Shown here piece by piece: positions 38,325-48,449 of a stretch of DNA of 64,000 nucleotides. This stretch comes from Hydractinia symbiolongicarpus. Taxonomy: Eukaryota > Cnidaria > Hydrozoa > Anthoathecata > Hydractiniidae. The position numbers and the translations under genes are program-made. The notes beneath the pieces were generated by a model. The model did not search any database. It was not told the DNA's origin and was given only the letters and a program-made list of their open reading frames with translations. The DNA is taken from positions 22,734,001 through 22,798,000 of the forward strand of contig NC_079888.1 of assembly GCF_029227915.1 (NCBI RefSeq). The letters are read 5' to 3'. How positions within the stretch are numbered: position 1 is the stretch's first letter; the number at the start of each line of letters is the position of its first letter.

Positions 38325-41300
38325 AAAATCGTTCGGGAAATGAGTTTACACCCTGGGTACTTTCTTTGTATACTTTTGACTATACGGGCCGAGTCCGGGA
38401 TTTACGGGAAATCGCGGATTTTCGTTTGCCGGCGATTAAACTTCTTTTATTCAGCGTCCCATCAAATATGAAAATATTTTTGAAAACTACAAGTCTCATG
38501 CGTTTAGTGGTAAAAAAATAATATAAAAAATTGTTCGGGAAATGAGTTTACTCCCTGGGTACTTTCTTTGTATACTTTTGACTATACGGGCCAAGCCCGG
38601 GATTTACGGGAAATCGCGGGTTTTCGTTTGCCGGCGATTAAACTGCTTTTATTCAGCGTCTCATCAAAAAGGAAAACATTTTTGAAAACTACAAGTCTTA
38701 TGCGTTTTAGTGGTCAAAAAATAATTTAAAAAATCGTTCTGGAAATTAGTTTACTCACAGGGTACTTTCTTTGTATACATTCGACTATACGTGCCAAGCC
38801 CGGGATTTACGGGAAATCGTGGGTTTTCGTTTGCCGGCGATTAAACTGCTTTTATTCAGCGTCTCATCAAAAATGAAAACATTCTTGAAAACTACAAGTC
38901 TCATGCGTTTTAGTGGTGAAATAATAATTTAAGAAATCGTTTGGAAAATGAGTTTACTCCCTGGGTACTTTCTTTGTATACTTTTGACTATACGGGCTGA
39001 GTACGGGATTTACTGGAAATCGCAGTTTTTCGTTTGCCCGCGATTAAACTTCTTTTATTCAGCGTCTCATCAAAAATAAAAACATTTTTGAAAACTACAA
39101 GTCTCATACGTTTTAGTGGTGAAAAAATAATTTAAAAAATCGTTCGGGAAATGAGTTTACACCCTGGGTACTTTCTTTGTATACTTTTGACTATACGGGC
39201 CCAGTCCGGGATTTACGGGAAATCGCAGGTTTTCGGTTGCCGGCGATTAAACTTCTTTTATTCAGCGTCTCATCAAAAATGAAAACATTTTTAAAAACTA
39301 CAAGTCTTATGCGTTTTAGTGGTGAAAAAATAATTTAAAAAATCGTTCTGGAAATGAGTTTACTCACAGGGTACTTTCTTTGTATACATTCGACTATACG
39401 GGCCAAGCCCGGGATTTACGGGAAATCGCGGGTTTTCGTTCTCCCGCGATTAAACCTCTTTCATTAAGCGTCTCATCAAAAATGAAAACATTTTTGAAAA
39501 CTACAAGTCTTATGCGTTTTAGTGGTGAAAAAAAAATTTAAAAAATCGTTCGGGAAATGAGTTTACTCCCTGGGTACTTTCTTTGTATACATTCGACTAT
39601 ACGGGCCAAGCCCCGGATTTACGGGAAAACGCGGATTTCGTTTGCCGGCGATTAAACCTCTTTCATTAAGCGTCTCATCAAAAATTAAAACATTTTTGAA
39701 AACTACAAGTCTCATGCGTTTTAGTGGTGAAAAAATAATTTAAAAAATCGTTCGGGAAATGAGTTTACTCCCTGGGTACTTTCTTTGTATACTTTTGACT
39801 ATACGGGCCGAGTCCGGGATTTACGGGAAATCGCGGATTTTCGTTTGCCGGCGATTAAACTTCTTTTATTCAGCGTCCCATCAAATATGGAAATATTTTT
39901 GAAAACTACAAGTCTCATGCGTTTAGTGGTAATAAAATAATATAAAAAATCGTTCGGGAAATGAGTTTACTCCCTGGGTACTTTCTTTGTATACTTTTGA
40001 CTATACGGGCCAAGCCCGGGATTTACGGGAAATCGCGGGTTTTCGTTTGCCGGCGATTAAACTGCTTTTATTCAGCGTCTCATCAAAAAGGAAAACATTT
40101 TTGAAAACTGCAAGTCTCATGCGTTTTAGTGGTGACAAAATAATTTAAAAAATCGTTCGGGAAATGAGTTTACTACCTGGGTACTTTCATTGTATACTTT
40201 TGACTATACGGGCCAAGCCGGGATTTATGGGAAATCGCGGGTTTTCGTTTGCCGGCGATTAAACTTTTTTTATTCAGCGTCCCATCAAAAATGAAAACAT
40301 TTTTGAAAACTACAAGTCTCATACGTTTTAGTGGTGAAAAAATAATTTAAAAATTCGTTCGGGAAATGAGTTTACTGACTGGGTACTTTCCTTGTATACT
40401 TTTAACTATACGGACCGAGTCCGGGATTTACGGGAAATCCCAGGTTTTCGTTTGCCGGCGATTAAACTTCTTTTATTCAGCGTCTCATCAAAAATGAAAA
40501 CATTTTTAAAAACTACAAGTCTTATGCGTTTTAGTGGTGAAAAAATAATTTAAAAAATCGTTCTGGAAATGAATTTAATCACAGGGTACTTTCTTTGTAT
40601 ACATTCGACTATACGGGCCAAGCCCGGGATTTACGGGAAATCGCGGGCTTTCGTTCTCCCGCGATTAAACCTCTTTCATTAAGCGTCTCATCAAAAATGA
40701 AAACATATTTGAAAACTACAAGTCTCATGCGTTTTAGTGGTGAAAAAATAATTTAAAAAATCGTTCGGGAAATGAGTTTACTCCCTGGGTACTTCCTTTG
40801 TATACTTTTGACTATACGGGCCGAGTCCGGGATTTACGGGAAATCGCGGATTTTCGTTTGCCGGCGATTAAACTTCTTTTATTCAGCGTCCCATCAAATA
40901 TGAAAATATTTTTGAAAACTACAAGTCTCATGCGTTTAGTGGTAAAAAAATAATATAAAAAATCGTTCGGGAAATGAGTTTACTCCCTGGGTACTTTCTT
41001 TGTATACTTTTGACTATACGGGCCAAGCCCGGGATTTACGGGAAATCGCGGGTTTTTGTTTGCCGGCGATTAAACTGCTTTTATTCAGCGTCTCATCAAA
41101 AAGGGAAACATTTTTGAAAACTACAAGTCTTATGCGTTTTAGTGGTCAAAAAATAATTTAAAAAATCGTTCTGGAAATTAGTTTACTGACTGGGTACTTT
41201 CCTTGTATACTTTTAACTATACGGACCGAGTCCGGGATTTACGGGAAATCGCAGGTTTTCGTTTGCCGGCGATTAAACTTCTTTTATTCAGCGTCTCATC

Positions 41301-44126
41301 AAAAATGAAAACATTTTTAAAAACTACAAGTCTTATGCGTTTTAGTGGTGAAAAAATAATTTAAAAAATCGTTCTGGAAATGAGTTTAATCACAGGGTAC
41401 TTTCTTTGTATACATTCGACTATACGGGCCAAGCCCGGGATTTACGGGAAATCGCGGGTTTTCGTTCTCCCGCGATTAAACCTCTTTCATTAAGCGTCTC
41501 ATCAAAAATGAAACCATTTTTGAAAACTACAAGTCTTATGCGTTTTAGTGGTGAAAAAAAAATTTAAAAAATCGTTCGGGAAAGGAGTTTACTCCCTGGG
41601 TACTTTCTTTGTATACATTCGACTATACGGGCCAAGCCCCGGATTTACAGGAAAACGCGGATTTCGTTTGCCGGCGATTAAACCTCTTTCATTAAGCGTC
41701 TCATCAAAAATGAAAACATATTTGAAAACTACAAGTCTCATGCGTTTTAGTGGTGAAAAAAAAATTAAAAAATCGTTCGGGAAATGAGTTTACTCCCTGG
41801 GTACTTTCTTTGTATACATTCGACTATACGGCCAAGCCCCGGATTTACGGGAAAACGCGGGATTTCGTTTGCCGGCGATTAAACCTCTTTCATTAAGCGT
41901 CTCATCAAAAATGAAAACATTTTTGAAAACTACAAGTCTCATGCGTTTTAGTGGTGAAAAAATAATTTAAAAAATCGTTCGGGAAATGAGTTTACTCCCT
42001 GGGTACTTCCTTTGTATACTTTTGACTATACGGGCCGAGTCCGGGATTTACGGGAAATCGCGGATTTTCGTTTGCTGGCGATTAAACTTCTTTTATTCAG
42101 CGTCCCATAAAATATGAAAATATTTTTGAAAACTACAAGTCTCATGCGTTTAGTGGTAAAAAAATAATATAAAAAATCGTTCGGGAAATGAGTTTACTCC
42201 CTGGGTACTTTCTTTGTATACTTTTGACTATACGGGCCAAGCCCGGGATTTACGGGAAATCGCGAGTTTTCGTTTGCCGGCGATTAAACTGCTTTTATTC
42301 AGCGTCTCATCAAAAAGGAAAACATTTTTGAAAATTACAAGTCTCATGCGTTTTAGTGGTCAAAAAATAATTTAAAAAATCGTTCGGGAAATGAGTTTAC
42401 TCCCTGGGTACTTTCTTTGTATACATTCGACTATACGGCCAAGCCCCGGATTTACGGGAAAACGCGGGATTTCGTTTGCCGGCGATTAAACCTCTTTCAT
42501 TAAGCGTCTCATCAAAAATGAAAACATTTTTGAAAACTACAAGTCTCATGCGTTTTAGTGGTCAAAAAATAATTTAAAAAATCGTTCTGGAAATTAGTTT
42601 ACTCACAGGGTACTTTCTTTGTATACATTCGACTATACATGCCAAGCCCGGGATTTACGGGAAATCGCGGGTTTTCGTTTGTCGGCGATTAAACTGCTTT
42701 TATTCAGCGTCTCATCAAAAATGAAAACGTTCTTGAAAACTACAAGTCTCATGCGTTTTAGTGGTGAAATAAGAATTTAAGAAATCGTTTGGGAAATTAG
42801 TTTACTCCCTGGGTACTTTCTTTGTATACTTTTGACTATACGGGCCGAGTACGAAATTTACGGGAAATCGCAGGTTTTCGTTTGCCGGCGATTAAACTTC
42901 TTTTATTCAGCGTCTCATCAAAAATGAAAACATTTTTGAAAACTACAAGTCTCATGCGTTTTAGTGGTGAAAAAATAATTTAAAAAATCGTTCGGGAAAT
43001 GAGTTTACACCCTGGGTACTTTCTTTGTATACTTTTGACTATACGGGCCGAGTCCGGGATTTACGGGAAATCGCAGGTTTTCGTTTGCCGGCGATTAAAC
43101 TTCTTTTATTCAGCGTCTCATCAAAAATGAAAACATTTTTGAAAACTACAAGTCTCATACGTTTTAGTGGTGAAAAAATAATTGAAAAATTCGTTCGGGA
43201 AATGAGTTTACTCACAGGGTACTTTCTTTGTATACATTCGACTATACGTGCCAAGCCCGGGATTTACGGGAAATCGTGGGTTTTCGTTTGCCGGCGATTA
43301 AACTGCTTTTATTCAGCGTCACATCAAAAATGAAAACATTCTTGAAAACTACAAGTCTCATGCGTTTTAGTGGTGAAATAATAATTTAAGAAATCGTTTG
43401 GGAAATGAGTTTACTCCCTAGGTACTTTCTTTGTATACTTTTGACTATACGGGCTGAGTACGGGATTTACGGGAAATTGCAGGTTTTCGTTTGCCCGCGA
43501 TTAAACTTCTTTTATTCAGCGTCTCATCAAAAATAAAATCATTTTTGAAAACTACAAGTCTCATGCGTTTTAGTGGTGAAAAAATAATTAAAAAAATCGT
43601 TCGGGAAATGAGTTTACACCCCGGGTACTTTCTTTGTATACTTTTGACTATACGGGCCGAGTCCGGGATTTACGGGAAATCGCAGGTTTTCGTTTGCCGG
43701 CGATTAAACTTCTTTTATTCAGCGTCTCATCAAAAATGAAAACATTTTTGAAAACTACAAGTCTCATACGTTTTAGTGGTGAAAAAATAATTTCAAAATT
43801 CGTTCGGGAAATGAGTTTACTGACTGGGTACTTTCCTTGTATACTTTTAACTATACGGACCGAGTCCGGGATTTACGGTAAAATCGCAGGTTTTTGTTTG
43901 CCGGCGATTAAACTTCTTTTATTCAACGTCTCATCAAAAATGAAAACATTTTTAAAAACTACAAGTCTCATGCGTTTTAGTGGTGAAAAAAAAATTTAAA
44001 AAATCGTTCGGGAAATGAGTTTACTCCCTGGGTACTTTCTTTGTATACATTCGACTATACGGGCCAAGCCCCGGATTTACGGGAAAACGCGGGATTTCGT
44101 TTGCCGGCGATTAAACCTCTTTCATT
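38325..44126. repeat. Satellite mosaic next to the transposon insertion
   Basis: About 29 monomers without one dominant higher-order period. The cassette beginning near 39197 (GGGCCCAGTCC) runs in parallel with those at 22174, 26430 and 28254 for about 1.4 kb. The stretch at about 43380-43900 repeats the CTCCCTAGGTAC to ACTGACTGG monomers seen at 10.38-10.85 kb and 12.61-13.08 kb, about 31-33 kb away. The final monomer is cut by the transposon after TTTCATT at 44126. Confidence 0.7.
44123..44126. repeat. Target site duplication CATT, left copy
   Basis: The satellite reads TTTCATT up to 44126, then the transposon starts CACGGC. The uninterrupted monomer reads TTTCATTAAGCG, and CATT is repeated at the right edge, so this is a 4-bp target duplication. 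It cannot be lengthened to 5 bp: the adjoining bases are T on the left and A on the right. Confidence 0.9.
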
Positions 44127-44149
44127 CACGGCTGTTTCAAGCGAGAAAT
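44127..44149 (+). repeat. Left terminal inverted repeat
   Basis: It begins CACGGCTGTTTCAAGCGAG and continues AAAT. Against the reverse complement of the right end it has one substitution (T/A at position 7) and two single-base gaps over about 24 bases. The CAC start resembles the start of the RAG recombination-signal heptamer (CACAGTG) and of Transib ends. Just inside lies the perfect palindrome GCGCATGCGC at 44159-44168. Confidence 0.88.
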
Positions 44150-44662
44150 TTAGAATCAGCGCATGCGCCATTTTTAACCGTTTACGGGCTTTAAAAATGT
44201 CGCGTTAAAATCAAAACAAACATAGCATGGTCTTTATATCTATCTTGATCTTAAAGATAAAAGTTCACTGGATACAAAATATGGTTGGTTTGTCTACGTG
44301 GAAGTTTGAATCAACAACTTTCATTATTTGTTTTCGAATTTAGCAGCTGTTTACCAGAAAAAACACAACTCAAAGATGGATAACATTTTTGCTTGCATGG
44401 AGAGTATACCTAGCTTGATGGTTGAAATACACAAGTCAAGAGTTTTCCAAAGTTTGGATGAATTCTTATCGCACTCTACAATGTTGTCAGGAGGGATTTT
44501 GAAAATTTTGTGACCACTTCAATTTTTTTGGCTGAGAAATTTCAATTTCAAAATGCCCAAAGTTTGAGTATTATGAAAAGATGTTAGACGTTACTAATTG
44601 GGCAAATTGAACTTTTTAGACAGGTACGTAGCTATACAAGTAATATCTAGCTAAATATATAG
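44150..44662. other. Transposon left non-coding region (3' flank of the transposase gene)
   Basis: About 510 bp between the left inverted repeat and the transposase stop codon. It is AT-rich with no clear gene. A 61-codon plus-strand reading frame at 44328-44513 has no motif I recognise; it would converge on the transposase gene but is too short to be a RAG2-like kelch protein. I found no convincing AATAAA on the minus strand, so the polyadenylation site is undetermined. Confidence 0.6.
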
Positions 44663-44979
44663 TTAAACATTCTTTAAAAAGTTCCTTTTCTTTACTTCTG
44701 GTTTTATTCCCTGTGCTTCTGGACTTGTTGTAAGCAAATGTTGGTTCATCAGATACCGCAAACGTTCTACCGGATTTTTGACATTGCTGTATCGGATTTT
44801 CATGTGCTTAAAATCGTGATGCAAACTTTCCCCTCCTTGTTCACCATAAAATCCAAAGCCAGCTTTCCATTTTTTTAAAAAAGGTATCATGTGGTATTCC
44901 ATCATGTGTAATTTTGGGCTGATGTTTGTATGTGACCAAGTTAGTCGTAGATAACCCAAGAAATTTTTGATCGAAAAAT
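44663..44979 (-). CDS. Transposase exon 6: H-x4-H and catalytic glutamate
   Basis: It encodes the rest of D732 to V836 and the TAA stop at 44665-44663. The acceptor TATATTTTAG precedes ATTTTTCG and completes GAT across the phase-1 junction. KLHMMEYHMIPF holds H756 and H761, five residues apart as are H937 and H942 of RAG1. YGEQGGESLHHDFKHMK holds the candidate catalytic glutamate (E778 or E782), in the place of SEGNEAGNKLFR with E962. The downstream HLLTTSP matches the LYTS of RAG1. Confidence 0.86.
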
Positions 44980-47900
44980 CTAAAATATAAGTTTCTAGAT
45001 AAATTTGCTCTCTCTCATATATATATATATATATATTCATCTAAATATGTTGTGATAAAATAACTAACCCAAATTTGCTATTGTATCATCATCAAGATGA
45101 TGCGAAGAATTGTAAATATTGTGACAAGCCGCAAATTTTTGAAATAGAATTTCAAACTTTTCACATTCTTCTGTAGCCTTTCCATGAATTTGATTTTTTC
45201 CCACATAAGTCTCAACAACATCTGGAATGCTTCTACATAGGATTTTTATGTTTTCGTCCTAAGTGAATCAAATTGAAATTTTTGCAAGTGTCCTCACAGA
45301 CAAATCTCTAAAAAACTTATGTATATAATCTTTATATACCTTTAACATTTTGTGGCAATGATTTCCAATGAAGCTTTTGCCATGGTAAGCTTGACGTTGT
45401 ACGCCCACTTTATTTAACGTAACATCTAATGAGGATGCACAAAGTCCAACATTATCAGGCATTATAGTTTCATTTCTCATGTTGTCTCTTCTAATTGTGT
45501 TTGTTGTTATTGTAGATTCAAGATCATCAACAATTGGTTTGTAACGAAGTTTTATTACATCTTCATTGTCATCGCTGGATACCACTGTCCAATGAATTTC
45601 TTCCTGAAGTGACTCCAAGTTTTCCTTAGTTTGAATAATTTTTTCTTCGATCGCCAATAGTTGCTTCAGATGTTCAATATAATCGCCATAATCAGTATCA
45701 AGAGAAATGTTTGTTTTCGCAAGCTCAACAGCTATTTCTATGTCTATGGTGTTGCAAAAGTGTTCTAACATGTTAAAAATCTTCAAGTAGACGCCCAAAG
45801 TAACATGTAAACCAGGGATGGAGACCTAAATTTAAGTTATGTATGTATATATAAATATCCTTTGAAAGAAAAGTGAGAAGTATATAATAATCCCAAAGAC
45901 CAAAGATTTGTACCTGGTCGAGTGGTATACTGAAAAACATTTCTGCGATGACGTTGTTGCATTCTTTTGCTTTCAATGGATCTCGACCAGTCTCGTTAAA
46001 ACGTTCCAAATCCTCTTTCAAATTGCTTAATGTCCTGGGCCCATAACAAGTGTCTCGTGTGTTCATTTGTTCAGATGTAATTAAACACCAAAGACAGCTG
46101 TGACGACCTAACATTTAAAAAGTATTATGCATATAAATTTTGATTTATTCCACCTTTAGGGTAGAAAAAAAATGCTTTGTGCCAGTATTTTCGCGAATGG
46201 CAAACTCTCAAAATCATATAATTAAAATTTTTACACTAAAGGTTGGATTCATACAATAAATTTTTTGTCATTATATTGAAATGTTTGAATATATCTGATG
46301 TTTTTTAAAAAACTTTCTCAACCTACCATTTGCTCCTGTTAGCCCGTACATGGCACAAAGAAATTCATAATCCCCATAGAGAAAAACACGCACAATTTTT
46401 TTTTCCCATTTCAGTGTTTGCAACATTCTTATCTGCGCTTTGAATCGATCCAAACAAAGTCGAAGGTTAAACAAGCGATCCTTAGCTTCGAAGATGCTAA
46501 AAACAACAGTGTTTTCCTTTTTGTTTGGGTTTCTAACATTAGCTATTTGATATGCCATTTTAAATGTTGTATCACCATGATCACCACCAATTTTAAGATG
46601 AACCTCTCCTTCAGGAATAAAGCTAGGAGTAAATATTTGGTTGTGCAACTTTAGGGTATTTAATCTCTGTAGTATATGACCAACAACATTGTAAAGATAA
46701 ACCCAAGGCTTTGGGACAATAGATATTCTCTTGCTGCCCTTGACCTTAACATGAAGTGGTGCTAACTCTGCTTGCAATCCTTTCTGTACCCAATTGTTTG
46801 CTGTTTCTCGTACAATTTTTTCGGATGCCATTTTGATGTCAAATGTTCGCAAACATCTTGAAATTTCTCTCATTTGGTTCCAGGGTAAATTGACTTCATT
46901 GCAGCTACATGATCAGGTGATATTATAGTCCGATTTCCCCATTTGGTCATGATCTCTTGCCTACTTTCAGCTCCGATTCCTTTTATAATTGAGGCTGTTT
47001 GAGCAACAAAAGCATCTTCAGTATCACCAGATACCAATTCAATTATATTTTTAGCTCTCTTGCTTCGGTAAAGCAAATTTTTACGTGGTATTGTTATTGG
47101 TGTTAGGGTCAAAGGCTAAAATACATAGATTTGTTATTTATGTGATTAAACTTTTTGAGCCTAAAAATTTTGAGCTGACCTTTTGCGAATTGGCAAAGTG
47201 ATAATTTTTCGCGATATAAACTTTTACAAATGTCTAACTAGGATGTATAGTAATTGTAATTTTGAGATTTAGTTTAAGTTGATTAATTCTCGCAAATATT
47301 AATTTTCTTGAATTTTATCCATTTTATTCGCAGAAATTTATCAACAAGGTAAATCTAATAATTTTAAATTTATATAACTATACTTATTGCAAATATATAT
47401 ATACGAGACATTGTTATAATTTGTTTAATTTCAAAATTTTGAGAAACACTGTTATTATCCTGAAAACAATTTTTTTTTTGCAAACACAATGTACAAACCT
47501 GTGGCCCTTTGCCGGACAACTGAACTGTATTATTTTTCAGTTTAGACTGTTTCATCTTAATACCAAATACGTGTGATACCAGTTTTTCAACATGTGGAGG
47601 AACTGTTTTTGAAGGGGTTAGTTGTAGGATGTCTGCGGCTTTAATAATGTTGTTGTCGCTTTCTTCGTGCAAACGTTTTCTCGGTCTGCCTGAATGTACT
47701 TTTTTAACAGGTCTCCCACCCTTTGCTTGCTGTACAATCTTCTGGCATGATTTACAATTTTCAAGAGAATGTGGAGTCCACTCTACACATTTTAATTGTA
47801 TTGTGTTTCTTCGGTTTTTGGCATTTTGTACGCAGCAATAGCACTTATTGCAAAATTTTGGTGGGTGTATACCCGACACATCTGTACCAAAATTAATGTT

Positions 47901-48032
47901 TAATATAGATGTTAGACGATTTGAATGTTCAGCCACTTTATAAGTACTTTTTCCAGTGAGTGTACACCCACATATTCTACAAAGTCTCTCAATAGACTTT
48001 GAATGTCCATAACTTTCATCAAGGTCAGCCAT
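44663..48032 (-). CDS. RAG1-like transposase, six exons, one probable frameshift
   Basis: Joined minus-strand exons 48032-47499, 47115-46327, 46107-45914, 45825-45340, 45258-45069 and 44979-44663 predict about 836 residues; vertebrate RAG1 has about 1,040. Numbering assumes one base lost in exon 2. Domains in order: RAG1-type N-terminal zinc region (residues 17-100), AT-hook-like GGRP and SGRPRK (104-120), linker, then a DDE core. By inspection the core matches RAG1 as follows: D357 (GGDHGD) with D600, D427 (YGDYE) with D708, C446/C449 (CLWC) with C727/C730, LHVTLG (512-517) with its LHCDIG, H756/H761 with H937/H942, and E782 or E778 (GEQGGES) with E962. A helical, possibly coiled-coil insert lies at 556-583. 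It would cut and paste the element in the nucleus by binding the terminal repeats. ATG at 48032 is the first in frame and has a good context (A at -3, G at +4). The frame break in exon 2 suggests this copy is inactive. No RING finger is visible between the N-terminal region and the core, unlike in RAG1. Confidence 0.88.
45017..45036. repeat. AT dinucleotide microsatellite in intron 5
   Basis: Ten AT units, preceded by a short TC run, in the 89-bp intron between exons 5 and 6 (44980-45068). Likely length-polymorphic between copies of the element. Confidence 0.9.
45069..45258 (-). CDS. Transposase exon 5
   Basis: It encodes residues 669-731 plus the first base of codon 732, starting DENIKILCRSIPDVV and ending DDDTIANLG. 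The acceptor TTCACTTAG precedes GACGAAAAC, and the donor TTTGG precedes GTTAGT, phase 1. This exon has no ATG-started frame of its own. It is supported by its splice sites, by phase agreement on both sides and by continuous coding sequence. Confidence 0.78.
45340..45825 (-). CDS. Transposase exon 4: LHVTLG motif and helical insert
   Basis: It encodes residues 507-668. It begins VSIPGLHVTLGVYLKIFNMLE, equivalent to the LHCDIGNAAEFYKIFQLE stretch of RAG1. A charged, heptad-like helical segment spans about 556-583 (IEHLKQLLAIEEK to LQEEI). Near the end, YHGKSFIGNHCHK looks like a conserved family motif. The acceptor is AATTTAG before GTCTCC. The donor is TTAAAG before GTATAT, phase 0. Confidence 0.83.
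45914..46107 (-). CDS. Transposase exon 3: CLWC zinc-binding segment
   Basis: It encodes the rest of G442 to Q506. The acceptor AATGTTAG precedes GTCGTCACAGC and restores GANGRHSCLWC across the junction. C446 and C449 correspond in position to the CxxC of the RAG1 core, about 19 residues after the second catalytic aspartate as in RAG1. The segment with NLKEDLERF resembles the region with NLERYE in RAG1. The donor is CTCGACCAG before GTACAA, phase 0; reading through it gives a false continuation to 45773. Confidence 0.83.
46327..47115 (-). CDS. Transposase exon 2: start of the DDE core, with frameshift
   Basis: It encodes residues 179-441 plus the first base of codon 442. The reading frame from the acceptor (PLTLTPITIP) runs to AAMKS at 46891, then meets a stop at about 46863. 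The following stretch (LPWNQMREISRCLR and onward) is open only in the next frame. One base is missing at about 46886-46893, and no GT-AG pair there can repair it. The first two catalytic aspartates lie here: D357 in GGDHGDTTFK and D427 in FLYGDYEFL, separated by a stretch with VFSIFEAKDR. The exon ends GLTGAN plus G with donor GTAGGT, phase 1. Confidence 0.82.
47116..47498 (-). other. Intron 1 of the transposase gene (383 bp)
   Basis: The donor GTTTGT follows CAG, and the acceptor is TATGTATTTTAG before CCTTTGACC. It is very AT-rich with no further exon visible; in particular there is no cysteine-rich stretch that could encode a RING finger. Confidence 0.75.
47499..48032 (-). CDS. Transposase exon 1: RAG1-like N-terminal zinc region
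   Basis: It encodes residues 1-178. Visible ligands are C18 and C21 (LCRICG), H56 (GIHPP), C61 and C64 (FCNKC), C66/C67, H88 (EWTPHS) and C93/C96 (CKSC). Order and spacing follow the vertebrate RAG1 N-terminal domain, with its CRICG, IHPTEFCHNCW, EWHPH and CDIC motifs. Basic AT-hook-like cores GGRPVKK and SGRPRKR follow at about 105-120, suggesting DNA or chromatin binding. The exon ends at CAG with donor GTTTGT, phase 0. Reading on past this donor stays open to 47370 and starts VCTLC, which could be the first pair of a lost RING finger or simply intron. Confidence 0.85.
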
Positions 48033-48449
48033 TTTTATAAAAAAAATCACTAAAGTTTAGGCGAATACATCTTCATAACAAAAAATGAAGTGTTATTGGT
48101 ATTTTCCACAAAGCAAAAGTAGCTATTAAATAAACTGTGGCTAGTAGTATGGACCTTTAAAAAACTCTTGATTGGCCTGTGCACGTTCTTGAGTGATAGG
48201 TGAAAATATACGATTTTACAAGTACCCTCAGTTCAGCTAGCTATTTCAAGCGCGTTTGAAAGTTTTGTGGTTTAAAAGTTAAATACACGAGTAGTCAGGT
48301 CCCTATTAAAGCAAATTCAAACTATTTTATTCATCGAAGATAAGAAATACAAGCAAAAAGGACTTTGAGTTAAGTGTAAATATTCATGATGTTTTTGTTT
48401 ACATATTTCCCGAACTCGCCCGAGACCTCTTCGAAACGCTTAATTTCCG
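48033..48449. promoter_or_regulatory. Transposon right non-coding region, probable promoter side
   Basis: About 420 bp upstream of the transposase start, so any promoter must lie here. No confident TATA box or initiator can be assigned. At 48244-48261 an inverted repeat, TTTCAA-GCGCG-TTTGAAA, contains TTTCAAGCG, the same string as in the left terminal repeat (about 44136-44144). It may be a subterminal transposase-binding site, which could also let the transposase repress its own transcription. Confidence 0.45.

Larger units (their letters stand above)
1..44126. repeat. Satellite DNA array, left arm (about 203-bp monomer)
   Basis: Uninterrupted head-to-tail satellite. The landmark GATTAAAC recurs at 140, 343, 545, 748, 951 and 1153, so spacing is 202-203 bp, giving about 218 monomers to the transposon edge. 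Each monomer carries, in order: GATTAAAC, a pyrimidine-rich stretch with TTATTCAGCGTCTCATC, an A-rich block ending AACTACAAGTCTCATGCG, TTTAGTGGTGAAAAAATAAT, an ATCGTTCGGGAAATGAG block, CTGGGTACTTTCTTTGTATAC, GACTATACGGGCCAAGCC, then CGGGATTTACGGGAAATCGC and TTTTCGTTTGCCGGC. Several variants alternate: GGGCCAAGCCCGGG, GGGCCGAGTCCGGGATTTAGG, GTGCCAAGC, CCCCGGATTTACGGGAAAACGCGG with CCTCTTTCATTAAGCG, and CCCATCAAATATGAAAATAT. All copies run in the same orientation. Stretches not listed separately (3829-5276, 14200-15235, 28064-29220, 30436-33110) hold the same monomers and no gene. Whether it is centromeric, subtelomeric or interstitial cannot be told. Confidence 0.98.

Noticed and set aside
1-44126. 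CRISPR array
   Set aside because: The whole period repeats; there are no unique spacers between short repeats and the unit is about 203 bp.
44328-44513. Plus-strand 61-codon frame in the left part of the transposon as a possible RAG2-like partner
   Set aside because: RAG2-like proteins are several hundred residues with kelch repeats. This frame is short, shows no kelch glycine pairs, and there is no room for more exons before the transposase stop. Kept only as a note.
46418-46654. Plus-strand 78-codon frame opposite exon 2, and a similar one at 47629-47841 opposite exon 1
   Set aside because: Both are antisense to well-supported transposase exons and have no recognisable motifs.
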